Shown here piece by piece: positions 16,765 through 26,102 of a stretch of DNA of 64,000 bases. Numbering within the stretch: the stretch's first letter is position 1; each line of letters opens with the position of its first letter. The DNA is taken from the NCBI GenBank assembly GCA_017437065.1, contig JAFSBX010000039.1, positions 1 through 64,000 on the forward strand, written 5' to 3'. Made by a program: the position numbers and the translations under genes. The DNA comes from Lachnospiraceae bacterium. GTDB taxonomy: Bacteria > Bacillota > Clostridia > Lachnospirales > Lachnospiraceae. The notes beneath the pieces are model-generated. The model made no database searches, was not told where the DNA came from, and saw nothing but the letters and a program-made list of their open reading frames with translations.

Positions 16765-18375
16765 TCACAAAATCTCTATTTTTTCCATGTCTTCTACATA
16801 AAAATTAATATTTTTTTCCTCCCTAAACTTCCACTTCACCTCAACCCTCTCCCTATCGTATACAACAATCTCCGCCACGAAAGCATCCACGATTTCCTTG
16901 TTCAGTTTCTGCAGTTTCATCTGTCCTTCCAGCATTTCAAAACCGGCCACTTCCGGCAGGTCCACTTGAGCCAATTTGCTGACTGCTGCCTTCTGCTTTT
17001 CGATATTGTCCTGCATACGAACAAGCAACTGCTCGTAGGTCTTTCTTTGCTCCAGATAAGTCTCTCTGTCGGTCATGCCAAGCTTATAGCTTTCATAAGC
17101 ATCACGTAAATCCTTATTGATGCGCTCATAGCTTTTCTCCATATCAAGCAGATGCTTTTCTGCCAGTGCCAGGCGCTGTGCCTGTTTCTCACGCTGCATG
17201 TCCACAATCTTTCTGGAGTCCACCCACATATCAATGAACATCTGCAGTGACTTCATCACCACCTCTTCCATAGTCGAATCGAGGACGCTGATATTGCACT
17301 TGCCATCTGTCTTATCCAGATAATGCTTGGCACAGTAATACTTCGGGCGACCGGCATAGGAATGGGACAAACGATGCCCACAGTTACCGCATATCATTTT
17401 ACCGGTCATGCAATGTGTCTCATGCTTTCGTTCCGCACCAGCGCAGATATTTCCGAATCTCATAGTTGCTGCCTTCTCGAAATCTTCTTTACTGATAATA
17501 GCAACATGACAGTTCTCCACACGCTTCCATTCCTCTTCCAGAAGAGCTTTGGCATGCTTGTCACCTACATTTTCACTCTTAAAGCGGTTGTAAACCATAG
17601 TGCCGGTATACTGCTCATTTTCAAGGATTCTGCCCACTGCCACATTGCTCCAGAGAGGCTTTTTCTCACGGTATTTTGCCAGCTGGTTTTCATTATTCTC
17701 ACGGGTTGCAATATACACGCCCGGAGTCTCAATCCCTTCCTGATTCAGCGCCTCGGCAATCTTGTACATGGACTTACCGGATAAAAACTCCCTAAAAATG
17801 CGCTTTACAATCTGACTGGCATATTCATCCACCATCAGCTTGTGCTTATCCTCCGGACTTTTCACATAGCCAAAAGGTGCATAGGCAGCAATATATTTAC
17901 CGCTGCCTCGCTTGGCATCCAAAGTTGTAGTCACCTTCTGGGACTGCTCCTCGCTAAAGAAATCATAGAGAATCCCCTTAAAAGCAATATCAATCTCTCC
18001 GATACCACCCACATAATCACTGCTGTCGTAATTATCGTTAATGGCAATAAAACGCACACCCATAAAAGGAAATATCTGCTCGATATATTTTCCCTGCTCA
18101 ATATGGTCTCTGGAAAATCTGGAGAAATCCTTCACGATAACACAGTTAATCTCTTTGCGCTTTATCAGGTCCAGCATCCTCTGCATATCCGGACGGTCCA
18201 TATTTTTACCGGTAAAACCATCATCCACAAATTCCAGCACATTCATTTTGCGCAAGGCTTTATCCTTATTGATATACTCACGGATAAAAGCACGCTGATT
18301 CGTAATACTGTTGCTCTCATCCCTGATAAATTCATCTTCCTTTGACAATCTCAAATACATTGCAATCTGTTCCAT
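16765..18375 (-). CDS. Large serine recombinase 1 (intact)
   Basis: About 536 residues from MEQIAMYLRLSKED (start chosen for GGAGG 9 bases upstream). The resolvase domain has the nucleophile Ser in YLRLS (S11), a VKDFSRFSRDHIEQGKYIEQ helix and DGFTGKNMDRP. A recombinase domain (GYVKSPEDKHKL...) and a zinc ribbon (CGNCGHRL...YYCAKHYLD...C) follow, then a coiled-coil C-terminus rich in Gln, Glu and Lys. This is the normal layout for phage- and Tn4451-type integrases. It is the only one of the three adjacent recombinases without a frameshift or stop, so it is the best candidate to have catalysed insertion at CCCG. Confidence 0.92.
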   Translation of the reverse strand: MEQIAMYLRLSKEDEFIRDESNSITNQRAFIREYINKDKALRKMNVLEFVDDGFTGKNMDRPDMQRMLDLIKRKEINCVIVKDFSRFSRDHIEQGKYIEQIFPFMGVRFIAINDNYDSSDYVGGIGEIDIAFKGILYDFFSEEQSQKVTTTLDAKRGSGKYIAAYAPFGYVKSPEDKHKLMVDEYASQIVKRIFREFLSGKSMYKIAEALNQEGIETPGVYIATRENNENQLAKYREKKPLWSNVAVGRILENEQYTGTMVYNRFKSENVGDKHAKALLEEEWKRVENCHVAIISKEDFEKAATMRFGNICAGAERKHETHCMTGKMICGNCGHRLSHSYAGRPKYYCAKHYLDKTDGKCNISVLDSTMEEVVMKSLQMFIDMWVDSRKIVDMQREKQAQRLALAEKHLLDMEKSYERINKDLRDAYESYKLGMTDRETYLEQRKTYEQLLVRMQDNIEKQKAAVSKLAQVDLPEVAGFEMLEGQMKLQKLNKEIVDAFVAEIVVYDRERVEVKWKFREEKNINFYVEDMEKIEIL

Positions 18376-18406
18376 TCTAAGCATCCTCCTTCATCATCTC
18401 TGCGTA

Positions 18407-20070
18407 TTCATCCTTGAAATTCAAGTTAATCTCCATTCGGTTATCCGGTTACAGGTAAATGCTGTGCACCAGAATCTCCAACATATTTCTGTCCAGATAG
18501 GGCTCACTCTGAAAACGCTAAATCGCTCTCAGCCACTGCAGCTTCTTCTCAAAAAATCGCTTAAACCGACGGTACTTTGCCTGCTCATCAGAAATCTGTC
18601 CCCGAAGTCTCATCACCGCATCCGCAGACTTTTCCTGCATGCGCTTAAACTCCTCTTTGCCAACCTCTCCGGTCACATAGCGCTGATAAGCTTTGCTTTC
18701 CTCGTAATTCTGCTTTTCAATGAGTTTTTCCAGTTTACGAATCTGCCCGTCGCACTGTTTCAAATTCTTATCCATGACACCTTTTACTACAGCCTCCGTT
18801 TTCTCACTCTCCGTAAGCACAGCAATATTTACTTCCAAAATCTTGTGCACAGCCTTAACCAGTTCCTGCTCTAAGATAGTACAGCCACATTTCTCACCAC
18901 CGAAATCATAATTGTAGCGGCAGGCATAAAAATACTGACGCTCCAGTTTCCCATCCTTTTCTATGATTCTGGACAACTGCGGAAGCCTTCTTTTACAATT
19001 TCCACAGAATAAAATCCCTGCAAAAATATCATCTTTTATGGGTAAATTCTTACCTCTCTCCGAAGCAAAAGAACTCTCTTCCACCTTCTGCCAAGCACTT
19101 TCCGAACCTTGTCAAACAAATCATTATCCACGATTGGTTCATGGGTATTCTCCACCACAATCCAGTCCTCTTCATCGGTAAAATGCCTTGCCTCATTTTC
19201 ACTTAGTCTGGTGCGCCTTTTCCCTTGTACCATATTTCCGATATAAGCTTGATTCTTCAAGATATTGGAAATGGTGCCGGCATACCATGCTTTTGCCGCC
19301 TGGCCCTCGTCTACATAAAGCTTTCCGGTTTTCAGATACTCTCCAGGCAAAGCCAGACGATAGTTTTGAAGCGCCTTTGCAATTTCACGCAAGGTCACAC
19401 CCTCTGCTGCCAGCTCAAAAATCTGACGGACTACAGCCGCCGCTTCTTCATCCACAAGATACTTACGAAGAGGATCCGTGCTATCCACCTTATAACCGTA
19501 AGGTGCATTACTTCCGGTAAATTTACCGCGCTCCATATCCAGCCTGCGGCTGACTGCAACACGTTTGGAAATATCCTTGGCATACATATCATTTACCAGG
19601 TTCTTCAGCGCAATCTCCAGTGACTTATTCTGATTAAATTCCGCATCTGTATCGAAGTGGTCATTGATGGATATAAAACGCACTCCAAGGAAAGGAAATA
19701 TGGTCTCGATATAGTTACCTGCCTCAATATAATCCCTGCCAAATCGGGACATATCTTTTACAATAATGCAGCTAATCTTCCCATCCCTTACATCATCCAT
19801 CATGCGGTTAAAGGATGGTCTGTTAAAACTGGTTCCCGACACCGCACTGTCCACATATTCATGATACTCTGCAAATTCCGGCCTGCCTTTTATAAACTCC
19901 CTCATAATATCAAGCTGATTGGCGATGGACTCCGAAGGTCTTGCTTTCAGCTCCACGGATAATCTGGCATAAAGCGCCACACGAAAGGTTTTAGTCTTTT
20001 TTACAGGTGCACCGGCACTGGCTGTTTCCGGTACTGCTACTGCATTAAATCGATTCTTCGTTCTAGCCAT
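18407..20070 (-). pseudogene. Large serine recombinase 2, frameshifted and stopped
   Basis: The N-terminal 330 residues (MARTKNRFNAVAVPETAS..., YARLSVELKARPSE with the nucleophile Ser, VKDMSRFGRDYIEAGNYIE) are intact to about 19085. There the frame shifts, consistent with loss of one base in GTGCTTGGCAGAAGG. The true continuation, VEESSFASERGKNLP with the zinc ribbon CGNCKRRL, lies in another frame. The C-terminal frame then meets TAG at 18518-18520 and TAA about 75 bases later before reaching ...EINLNFKDEYAEMMKEDA. At least three lesions, so a true pseudogene rather than one sequencing error. Confidence 0.88.
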
Positions 20071-21778
20071 TTATACCGCCTCCTTTAACTCAAGCACAGG
20101 CAGACCATCCACCATGGTATAATCCGGCTCTACAAACTCTTCATTTGACACGCAGAAAAGCCCTGCCACTTTCTCCATCTCATGACGGTACTTAAACACA
20201 ATTTCCACCCTGAAATCATCATAAATCAGAATCCTGTCTACAAAAGAAACCAGCGCCATGCGATCCAATTTTCCAAGTACTAAGCCTTCCCTGAACTGCT
20301 CCAAATCCTTTGCCACAGCAATTCCATTTTCATAAATATTGCGGATGATTTCCTCCTGCTGTCTGATTGCCGCCTCCAGTTCCTGCTCCCTGCCGGTGTA
20401 CTCCTCACGATACCTTGTAAACTGTTCCTTGCTGATAATTTCATCCTGCAAATCCTGATACAAAGCAGACTTAAGAGCAGAGAATCTGGTAAGCTCAGCC
20501 TTCAGCGTAGCAATCTCCTTGTCATGGGCCACTGCCTCATCATAATTCACATTCAGTTCATCCAGATGAGCCAGCACCTTTTCACAGTCACACATGCTGT
20601 TGATATAACCCTGCAATTCGCCCAATACAATCTCGTCCATCACATCCTCACGGATACAATGACGACTGCAATTCTCCTCCGTTACGGTTATAGTTGGAGC
20701 AGATATAGTTCACGTATTCCTGCCCCTTGTAGCTATCCTTGCGACGAACCATACTGCTGCCGCAATCCCCACAATATAGAATCCCTGCATACATATACGC
20801 TTCACTCTGTCCTGCGATGGCCTTGGTATCACGGCTCATAAGAATCTGCACCGCATCAAAATCCATCTTGCTGATAATAGGCTCGTGGGCATTTTCCACA
20901 ACAATCCAGTCCTCTTCCGGAACCTCGATTTCTTTCTTCACCTTATGACTGACTGTAGTGCGTTTTCCCTGTGCCAGAGTTCCGGTATACACCAGATTTT
21001 TCAGGATTCTTATGACGGTCTTGGCGGACCATTTGGACTGTCCTGCCCCCTTAAAACTGGTATTGTATTTCTCGCCGCATTTTGTCTTATATTCCGAAGG
21101 AGAAAGAACCCCGTTTTTATTCAGAATCTTAGCAATCCCCATAGCACTTACCCCTGCCAGCTTCTTGGCAAAAATACCCTGCACCACACCTGCCGCATAA
21201 GGATCCGGCACCAGCAGATTTTTATTATTCTCCGCCTTTTTATATCCATAAGGCGCAAAGGCTCCGATAAACTGCCCGTTCATTCTTTTTACCTGCTGAC
21301 TGGTGCGGACCTTCAGGGAAGTATCATTGTTGTACTGCTCATTCATCAGATTCTTAAAAGGAATGATGGTGTGAGTCTCCCCACGATTGGCAGTCAGGCT
21401 GTCATAGTTATCCGATACGGAAATAAAACGCACGCCATATTCCTTAAAAGTCCTCAGTATAAGTTCATCCACCCCGATTCGCTCTCGGCCAAGTCTGGAC
21501 AAATCTTTTACCATGATACAATCTAGCTTTCCCGCCTTCATGGACTTCATCATTCGCTGAAACTCCGGTCTGTCAAAATTACTTCCGGTATAACCGTCAT
21601 CAATAAATACATCCACCAGTTTCAAATCATCATGGGCATCAATAAATCCTTCCAGCAAAAGCCTCTGGTTAGAAATACTGTTACTCTCCTGTTTCTCCCA
21701 TCCATCAATATCCTCATCTCCCTGGGACAATCTCAGATAAATTCCGGTTCTACACACATCAATCTTTTTCTTACTCAT
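20071..21778 (-). pseudogene. Large serine recombinase 3, frameshifted in the zinc ribbon
   Basis: Starts MSKKKIDVCRTGIYLRLSQGDED (nucleophile in YLRLS). It has VKDLSRLGRERIGVDELILRTF, a recombinase domain and CGDCGSSMVRRKDSYKGQEYVNYICSNYNRNGG. At about 20675 the frame is lost (ELQSSLYP, stop). The expected NCSRHCIREDVMDEIVLGEL sequence resumes in the neighbouring frame and continues to 20071 through the coiled coil. A single-base indel explains it. It is the first of three recombinases on one strand. The stop of this gene abuts the start of recombinase 2, as in an operon. Confidence 0.85.
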
Positions 21779-21814
21779 TGCATTTCCTCCTGTTGTTCTT
21801 CTTTGATTCGTCTG

Positions 21815-21997
21815 CTATTGGTACTTAAGCGACGCCTTACGCTCTATATAACAATTCATAATATCTGTAATACTGCAATTCCCGGCAAAGGTTGACTGCA
21901 CAGTATATTTTCCATACTGTTTTACTTTGCCCTGTGTTTTCTTCTCCTGCTGCGGACTAACTTCTACAACCTGCGCCTGTTCCTTTGTCTGCTGCAA
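21815..21997 (-). CDS. Small transposon-associated protein upstream of recombinases
   Basis: A 60-residue protein (TTG start behind GGGAGATGAG) ending KQYGKYTVQSTFAGNCSITDIMNCYIERKASLKYQ. The motif Y-T-V-x-S-x-F...ITD-M--YIER resembles the short proteins (TnpW-like) that precede serine recombinases in clostridial IMEs. Predicted function none; possibly an excisionase-like accessory or regulator. The 37-base gap to recombinase 3 suggests a common transcript. Confidence 0.5.
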   Translation of the reverse strand: MQQTKEQAQVVEVSPQQEKKTQGKVKQYGKYTVQSTFAGNCSITDIMNCYIERKASLKYQ

Positions 21998-22078
21998 AAT
22001 ATACTCATCTCCCTTCCGTTCAACATGAAAAAACAGCTTAAAATATCACTTCACCGGCACGCCGGTTAAGACCTAAAA

Positions 22079-22290
22079 AGACCGCTCTCCATAGTTAACA
22101 AAGTCTGTTGCTACACTCGTAACAACCGCTAAACTCATACATACGAAAGTACAACAAGTAAAAACAAAATATGCGCTATCACATTTTGCATTGCTTGTCA
22201 CTATTTACTTAGTCCTAACACGGAACGCATTGGTTCCGTCATCGTATGTAATGAGCTTTCGCTCGCTTTGTTGACCATGGACAGCGGTCT
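22079..22290. repeat. 212-bp sequence with 25-bp imperfect terminal inverted repeats
   Basis: 22079-22103 and 22266-22290 match as inverted repeats at 22 of 25 positions (AGACCGCT...ACAAAG ends). Inside, ACTCATACATACGA (22133-22146) pairs with TCGTATGTAATGAG (22242-22255), and CGGAAC/GTTCCG forms a small hairpin at 22221-22238. Both outer arms run into T tracts on their own strand. It could be a bidirectional terminator, a folded RNA or a small non-autonomous element. No coding sequence. Confidence 0.65.
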
Positions 22291-22589
22291 GCTTTTTTAG
22301 TGTCTTATAATCACTGATATTTCAAGCTGTCTATTGCCAACTATTAAATTTATTACTCATTGGTCTTGCGATGGCTGGTCGCTCACAATGTACTTAATAG
22401 GTATCTGTGGCTATGTTTATATTCTTGTATGTTATATGTTCATTTATCTTTGCCACGTACCCATCATACATCACGAAAATATGTTTGTCTACCACAAATT
22501 TCCAAAAAGTTTGACAAAATGTGATTTTCGTTATTTTTGCCAATCACAAGTGTGACATGAGCCCTCTCTGTATCATCGGACACCCGCTG

Positions 22590-22748
22590 TTATGCTACCA
22601 TTTTCGCTGCATTTACCTGCTCCAGATAGGATAAAAACAATGCTTCCAAAGTCTTATCTTCTGCGTAGGAACAGGTGACATTTACCACAGTTCCGTTTGC
22701 GGTTTTTATACTGATATTCTTATCTGTTAAATTCATTTTCTCGTCCAT
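22590..22748 (-). CDS. 52-residue small protein, TnpW-like
   Basis: Reads MDEKMNLTDKNISIKTANG, then TVVNVTCSYAED, then KTLEALFLSYLEQVNAAKMVA, and stops with TAA. GGAGG lies 6 bases before the ATG, a strong ribosome site. The form (short beta region, then a helix L-x-x-L-F-L-S-Y-L) is that of small proteins encoded between the recombinases and the mobilisation genes of clostridial transposons. It follows directly on a terminator that ends the structured RNA region upstream. Function unknown. Confidence 0.6.
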   Translation of the reverse strand: MDEKMNLTDKNISIKTANGTVVNVTCSYAEDKTLEALFLSYLEQVNAAKMVA

Positions 22749-22778
22749 GCGTAACCTCCGTTGTTTTTTCTACAAAAA

Positions 22779-22834
22779 AGAAAATCGCTACCCATAGCTT
22801 CTATAAATGCACAAACTATGGATAACGATTTTGT
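22779..22834 (-). terminator. Intrinsic terminator of the structured RNA region
   Basis: AAAATCGCTACCCATAG and CTATGGATAACGATTTT pair as a long stem (two weak positions). On the minus strand the final arm leads into TTTTCTTTTTTG. It ends any minus-strand RNA made from 22.85-23.25 kb before the small protein gene. Confidence 0.75.
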
Positions 22835-22854
22835 TATCTACTGCAATCTTTTTA

Positions 22855-23225
22855 TTCTAATCTGAACCATCTCACTTATGGTTCCTATCAAGGTATACGC
22901 CGGTATTCCAACCCCTCATCGCCCCGTATACGTAGAATTGTACTCACCTCCGGGAATTGCAGACAACCACTCAATTGTGTTTACGACGCCCTTCTCATAA
23001 GAGAAGCACTATCTCCCCTGCTTGCCTTTCGGGGACCGGGACGAAACTCTTTTCTCGCCCCTCATGGGTTATTATCCTTACGCAACATACCTGCTCCCAC
23101 ATTTCCCGGACTTCCGTCCAGCCTCTCGGCCTTCATCTCTCAATCCATCAGCCTACTGATATGATAACTGTGACTTCCATCCTGCGGGTATATGAACCGT
23201 AATTCTACTCATCTGTAACTGCTAT
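22855..23225 (-). ncRNA. Candidate structured non-coding RNA, about 370 nt
   Basis: No reading frame on either strand looks real. The minus strand is unusually GC- and purine-rich for this element and full of short helices. GAACCAT/ATGGTTC is at 22864-22884, GTATACG/CGTATAC at 22893-22931, CTTCTC/GAGAAG at 22991-23006, CCCC/GGGG at 23015-23034, GGAC/GTCC at 23108-23119 and GCC/GGC at 23121-23130. Several helices are closed by GNRA-like loops (for example GAGA, GGAA). A terminator with a T run follows. It has no group II domain V or group I core that I can see. Known mobile-element RNAs such as the raiA motif should be tested. Identity unknown. Confidence 0.6.
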
Positions 23226-23453
23226 TCAGTTGTCAAATTTCTACGGCTTTTCAGAGCCTGTGTAAAGCATAAAGCAAAACTTGACGCTTGTACATATCCT
23301 GAAAAGACCAATTTTCACAAAAAACTATTCTTTTTAGTATGAATTTCTCTTTGCAGGAATATCATACTATAGATTTCGAAGGTTGGCTATGGACTGGGCT
23401 GGTGTATTTTGAGGGATTTGCACCAGGAATTGGTGGGGTTATTTGTGTCCATG
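23226..23453. other. Gap between pPIWI gene and RNA region
   Basis: 228 bases with no coding potential. The minus strand has a TTGACA at about 23237 and AT-rich stretches that could hold the promoter of the structured RNA. I see no clear -10 box. Confidence 0.3.
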
Positions 23454-26102
23454 CTAAATAAAGTACTCCTCTAACAATTTCGCCAAATGCAATGGCATCG
23501 GAAGAATCGTTTTACCCGCTTCATATTGAATTGAGGCACTTCGAAGATTATGAATATCTCTGACACAATCTAACTCTTTTGATCTATCACTTATGAACAT
23601 CGGATAAATCTCAATAATATTCCGATGCGTAAAAGCTCTGTTATCTTCCAATTTTGTTGTATTTTGCTTTGTATTTTTATATTCTGCCTGTGTCCTTACA
23701 TCTTTTGAATAATACACAGTATCATACTTATAAATACCACTTGATTCTTCAAATTTTTCTTCAGTATCATTAGCACTAGGAATGTAATCCGGAACCTCTT
23801 CATTAACTCTTATTCTAAACAAATCGATGTTATCATAATCAGCTAGATTGATCTCAAATCCAAGTTTTCCATCTATTCCAATTTTTGTCACATAGCCACT
23901 TTGTTCATCAAATGCTTCTCTAATTTCCTTATTGGTGATTCCTTCTACAACTTTTCTTGATGTTCCATCTGCAACCATCATAATCTCATACTGCAAATTG
24001 TCATTAAGATCATCAAACCAATCAGACAAAAATCGTTCAGAAGGAATAATCCTTTTTGAATTTCCTATCTTCACAAGCAATTCGCGAAACTTAATTGGAA
24101 ATTCCATATACTCACACGAAATTCTCTCAACAGCTTCTTTTTTGTTAGAAAACTTTGACAATATATTCAACTCAGTTTCTACCATAATTCTATGTTTCAT
24201 CATGTCACTCGAAACAATCATTGGAAAAGGAGCTACTGCAACATCATTTAATAAATTTTTATAATTAACAACATAAATACCTACCGCCACCTTATTATGA
24301 AGAGTGGTTTTTTTCTCTGATTCTACTAAACAATTATGTATTCCCATCTGTCTGTATACATCTAGCAGCGTATTTTTCACACTTGTATTTACTGCATTTG
24401 TTTTATTAATTTCTCCATTTTTATTTATTGCCCTTCCTGTTTCTATATTTTTCAAACGTTCTTTCTCTTTTTCCAGATATTTCTCAATAATAACAAATTG
24501 TGTAAGTCTTCCTGTATTCGCAAATCCAACACGCAACGCATTTTTAGGATCAACTTTAGAATCAACCTTTCCGCTTAATTTGTAATATTCAGGTCCATGA
24601 ATAATCACAATGGACATGGTAAGTTCTTTCGCCATACCTATCATTTCTTTAATCTCATGTATTCTTGTATTATATCCCTCCTGATTACCAGCCTTCTTTT
24701 CATCGCTACAAGGTAAACATTCCGCCAAAGTGTCAATAAAAACAGGTCTAACCTCTACTTTAGTACCCTCAAAATGTTCATCCAGCTTTTCAATTAATGC
24801 GTTTCTTAATATTTCCTGACCAGCACTAAAACAAACTTCTATTACTATTTTTCTGTTTCCGCATATACCTTCTACAATCTCTTTAAACTTTAACTTCAAA
24901 TCATCTTTTAAACTAAAATCATTTTCGAAAAACATCTGAGTAATTGTATCATTGCCAACTTCATGTGTTGCTATTTTACTACCACTGGAATACATGGTCA
25001 GTTTCTTTTCGATATTTTCAAAAATCTCTCGTCTATCCATCGGACTAATACCTGCATCCTGATTATGCATTTGTTTTTTTCCATCTTTCATACCATACTC
25101 AAACACCACATAATAATCATTCTGCTCGACACCATTCATATATTGCGACGGATTGCAAACAATATCATTAAAACGCACAACATTCTCTATTCCGTACATT
25201 CCACAAAAAGTTTTTTTATCTGAATATGTCCATTCAAACTCTTTTGTTTTAAAGTCGTATTTTGCATAAATTGCCTGTAATTTAATATCATTAATACGAA
25301 TATAGACAGTCTTTTCATCTGTATAAAAGGGTACCTTCTCTGATTCATTTTTACTCACCCATCTTCTGGATGATATCTTAACATTAAAATATGGCTTATT
25401 GAATGGTGGTATAGTCTGCACACTAAACGAAGCAGCCATTGAAACATAATCTTCCTCTTTAGCATCCTTATATGCTAATGGATCCGTAACAATTTCATTC
25501 TTTTTTGAATACATCCATTTAGCTTTTTCGCCGCCTACCCTAACATCGGTTCCAACAATCTCATTAACTGCAATAAGTGGCAATAACGAATACGCATCTT
25601 TATCTACTACTTCTCCATTATCAAATAAAACTATTTTCTCAACATACTCACATCCTGTCAAACATTCTACATTCAGCTCATTTATTACTTGTTCAGCATA
25701 TTGTTTTACCTTATCATCATTCTTTCGTTTCTTATCCAATTCTGTTTCCGCAATATAAAATGCATCTATCCATACTTTAAGGATTTTTATAACCATTTCT
25801 AAATTAATTGTCTCAACACTAATTAGCCATCTCTTATCATCTGTGTTGTAGCCAACCGCCTTCATATCTGTAACACCTGATAAATACGAAGTAAATAATT
25901 TCTTCAAGGAATTTAGTGGCAAATTATGTTTCTCACGAATAAATTTTCCTCTTCCCCCTTGTCCATCCCGTGACAGTTCTTCCAATCGTGTAAGTTTCTC
26001 CTTCAAATTACTTGGAAGCCGCAAAAAATGTATTTCTTTTTCAATGTGTTTATCCAACACTAATGCCAGTGGAATAATATAATTCTCTATATTTTTACGC
26101 AT
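23454..26102 (-). CDS. pPIWI-RE family protein (prokaryotic PIWI with RNase H fold)
   Basis: 882 residues, normal for pPIWI-RE. The N-terminal 400 residues fit the DUF3962-type N-domain (RRWVSKNESEKVPFYTDEKTVYIRIND). The C-terminal half is the RNase H-fold PIWI-like domain. It ends with the family's hallmark tail: NIIEIYPMFISDRSKELD, VRDIHNLRSASIQYEAGKT, LPMPLHLAKLLEEY. These proteins are found with a helicase and a restriction-type nuclease in three-gene defence modules described by Burroughs, Iyer and Aravind. Its ATG overlaps the helicase stop as TAATG. It probably uses a nucleic-acid guide, or senses one, against invading DNA (family inference). Frame intact. Confidence 0.82.
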   Translation of the reverse strand: MRKNIENYIIPLALVLDKHIEKEIHFLRLPSNLKEKLTRLEELSRDGQGGRGKFIREKHNLPLNSLKKLFTSYLSGVTDMKAVGYNTDDKRWLISVETINLEMVIKILKVWIDAFYIAETELDKKRKNDDKVKQYAEQVINELNVECLTGCEYVEKIVLFDNGEVVDKDAYSLLPLIAVNEIVGTDVRVGGEKAKWMYSKKNEIVTDPLAYKDAKEEDYVSMAASFSVQTIPPFNKPYFNVKISSRRWVSKNESEKVPFYTDEKTVYIRINDIKLQAIYAKYDFKTKEFEWTYSDKKTFCGMYGIENVVRFNDIVCNPSQYMNGVEQNDYYVVFEYGMKDGKKQMHNQDAGISPMDRREIFENIEKKLTMYSSGSKIATHEVGNDTITQMFFENDFSLKDDLKLKFKEIVEGICGNRKIVIEVCFSAGQEILRNALIEKLDEHFEGTKVEVRPVFIDTLAECLPCSDEKKAGNQEGYNTRIHEIKEMIGMAKELTMSIVIIHGPEYYKLSGKVDSKVDPKNALRVGFANTGRLTQFVIIEKYLEKEKERLKNIETGRAINKNGEINKTNAVNTSVKNTLLDVYRQMGIHNCLVESEKKTTLHNKVAVGIYVVNYKNLLNDVAVAPFPMIVSSDMMKHRIMVETELNILSKFSNKKEAVERISCEYMEFPIKFRELLVKIGNSKRIIPSERFLSDWFDDLNDNLQYEIMMVADGTSRKVVEGITNKEIREAFDEQSGYVTKIGIDGKLGFEINLADYDNIDLFRIRVNEEVPDYIPSANDTEEKFEESSGIYKYDTVYYSKDVRTQAEYKNTKQNTTKLEDNRAFTHRNIIEIYPMFISDRSKELDCVRDIHNLRSASIQYEAGKTILPMPLHLAKLLEEYFI

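Noticed and set aside
22855..23225. Group II intron or intron fragment
   Set aside because: No domain V hairpin, no reverse transcriptase gene nearby and no typical 5' end were seen.
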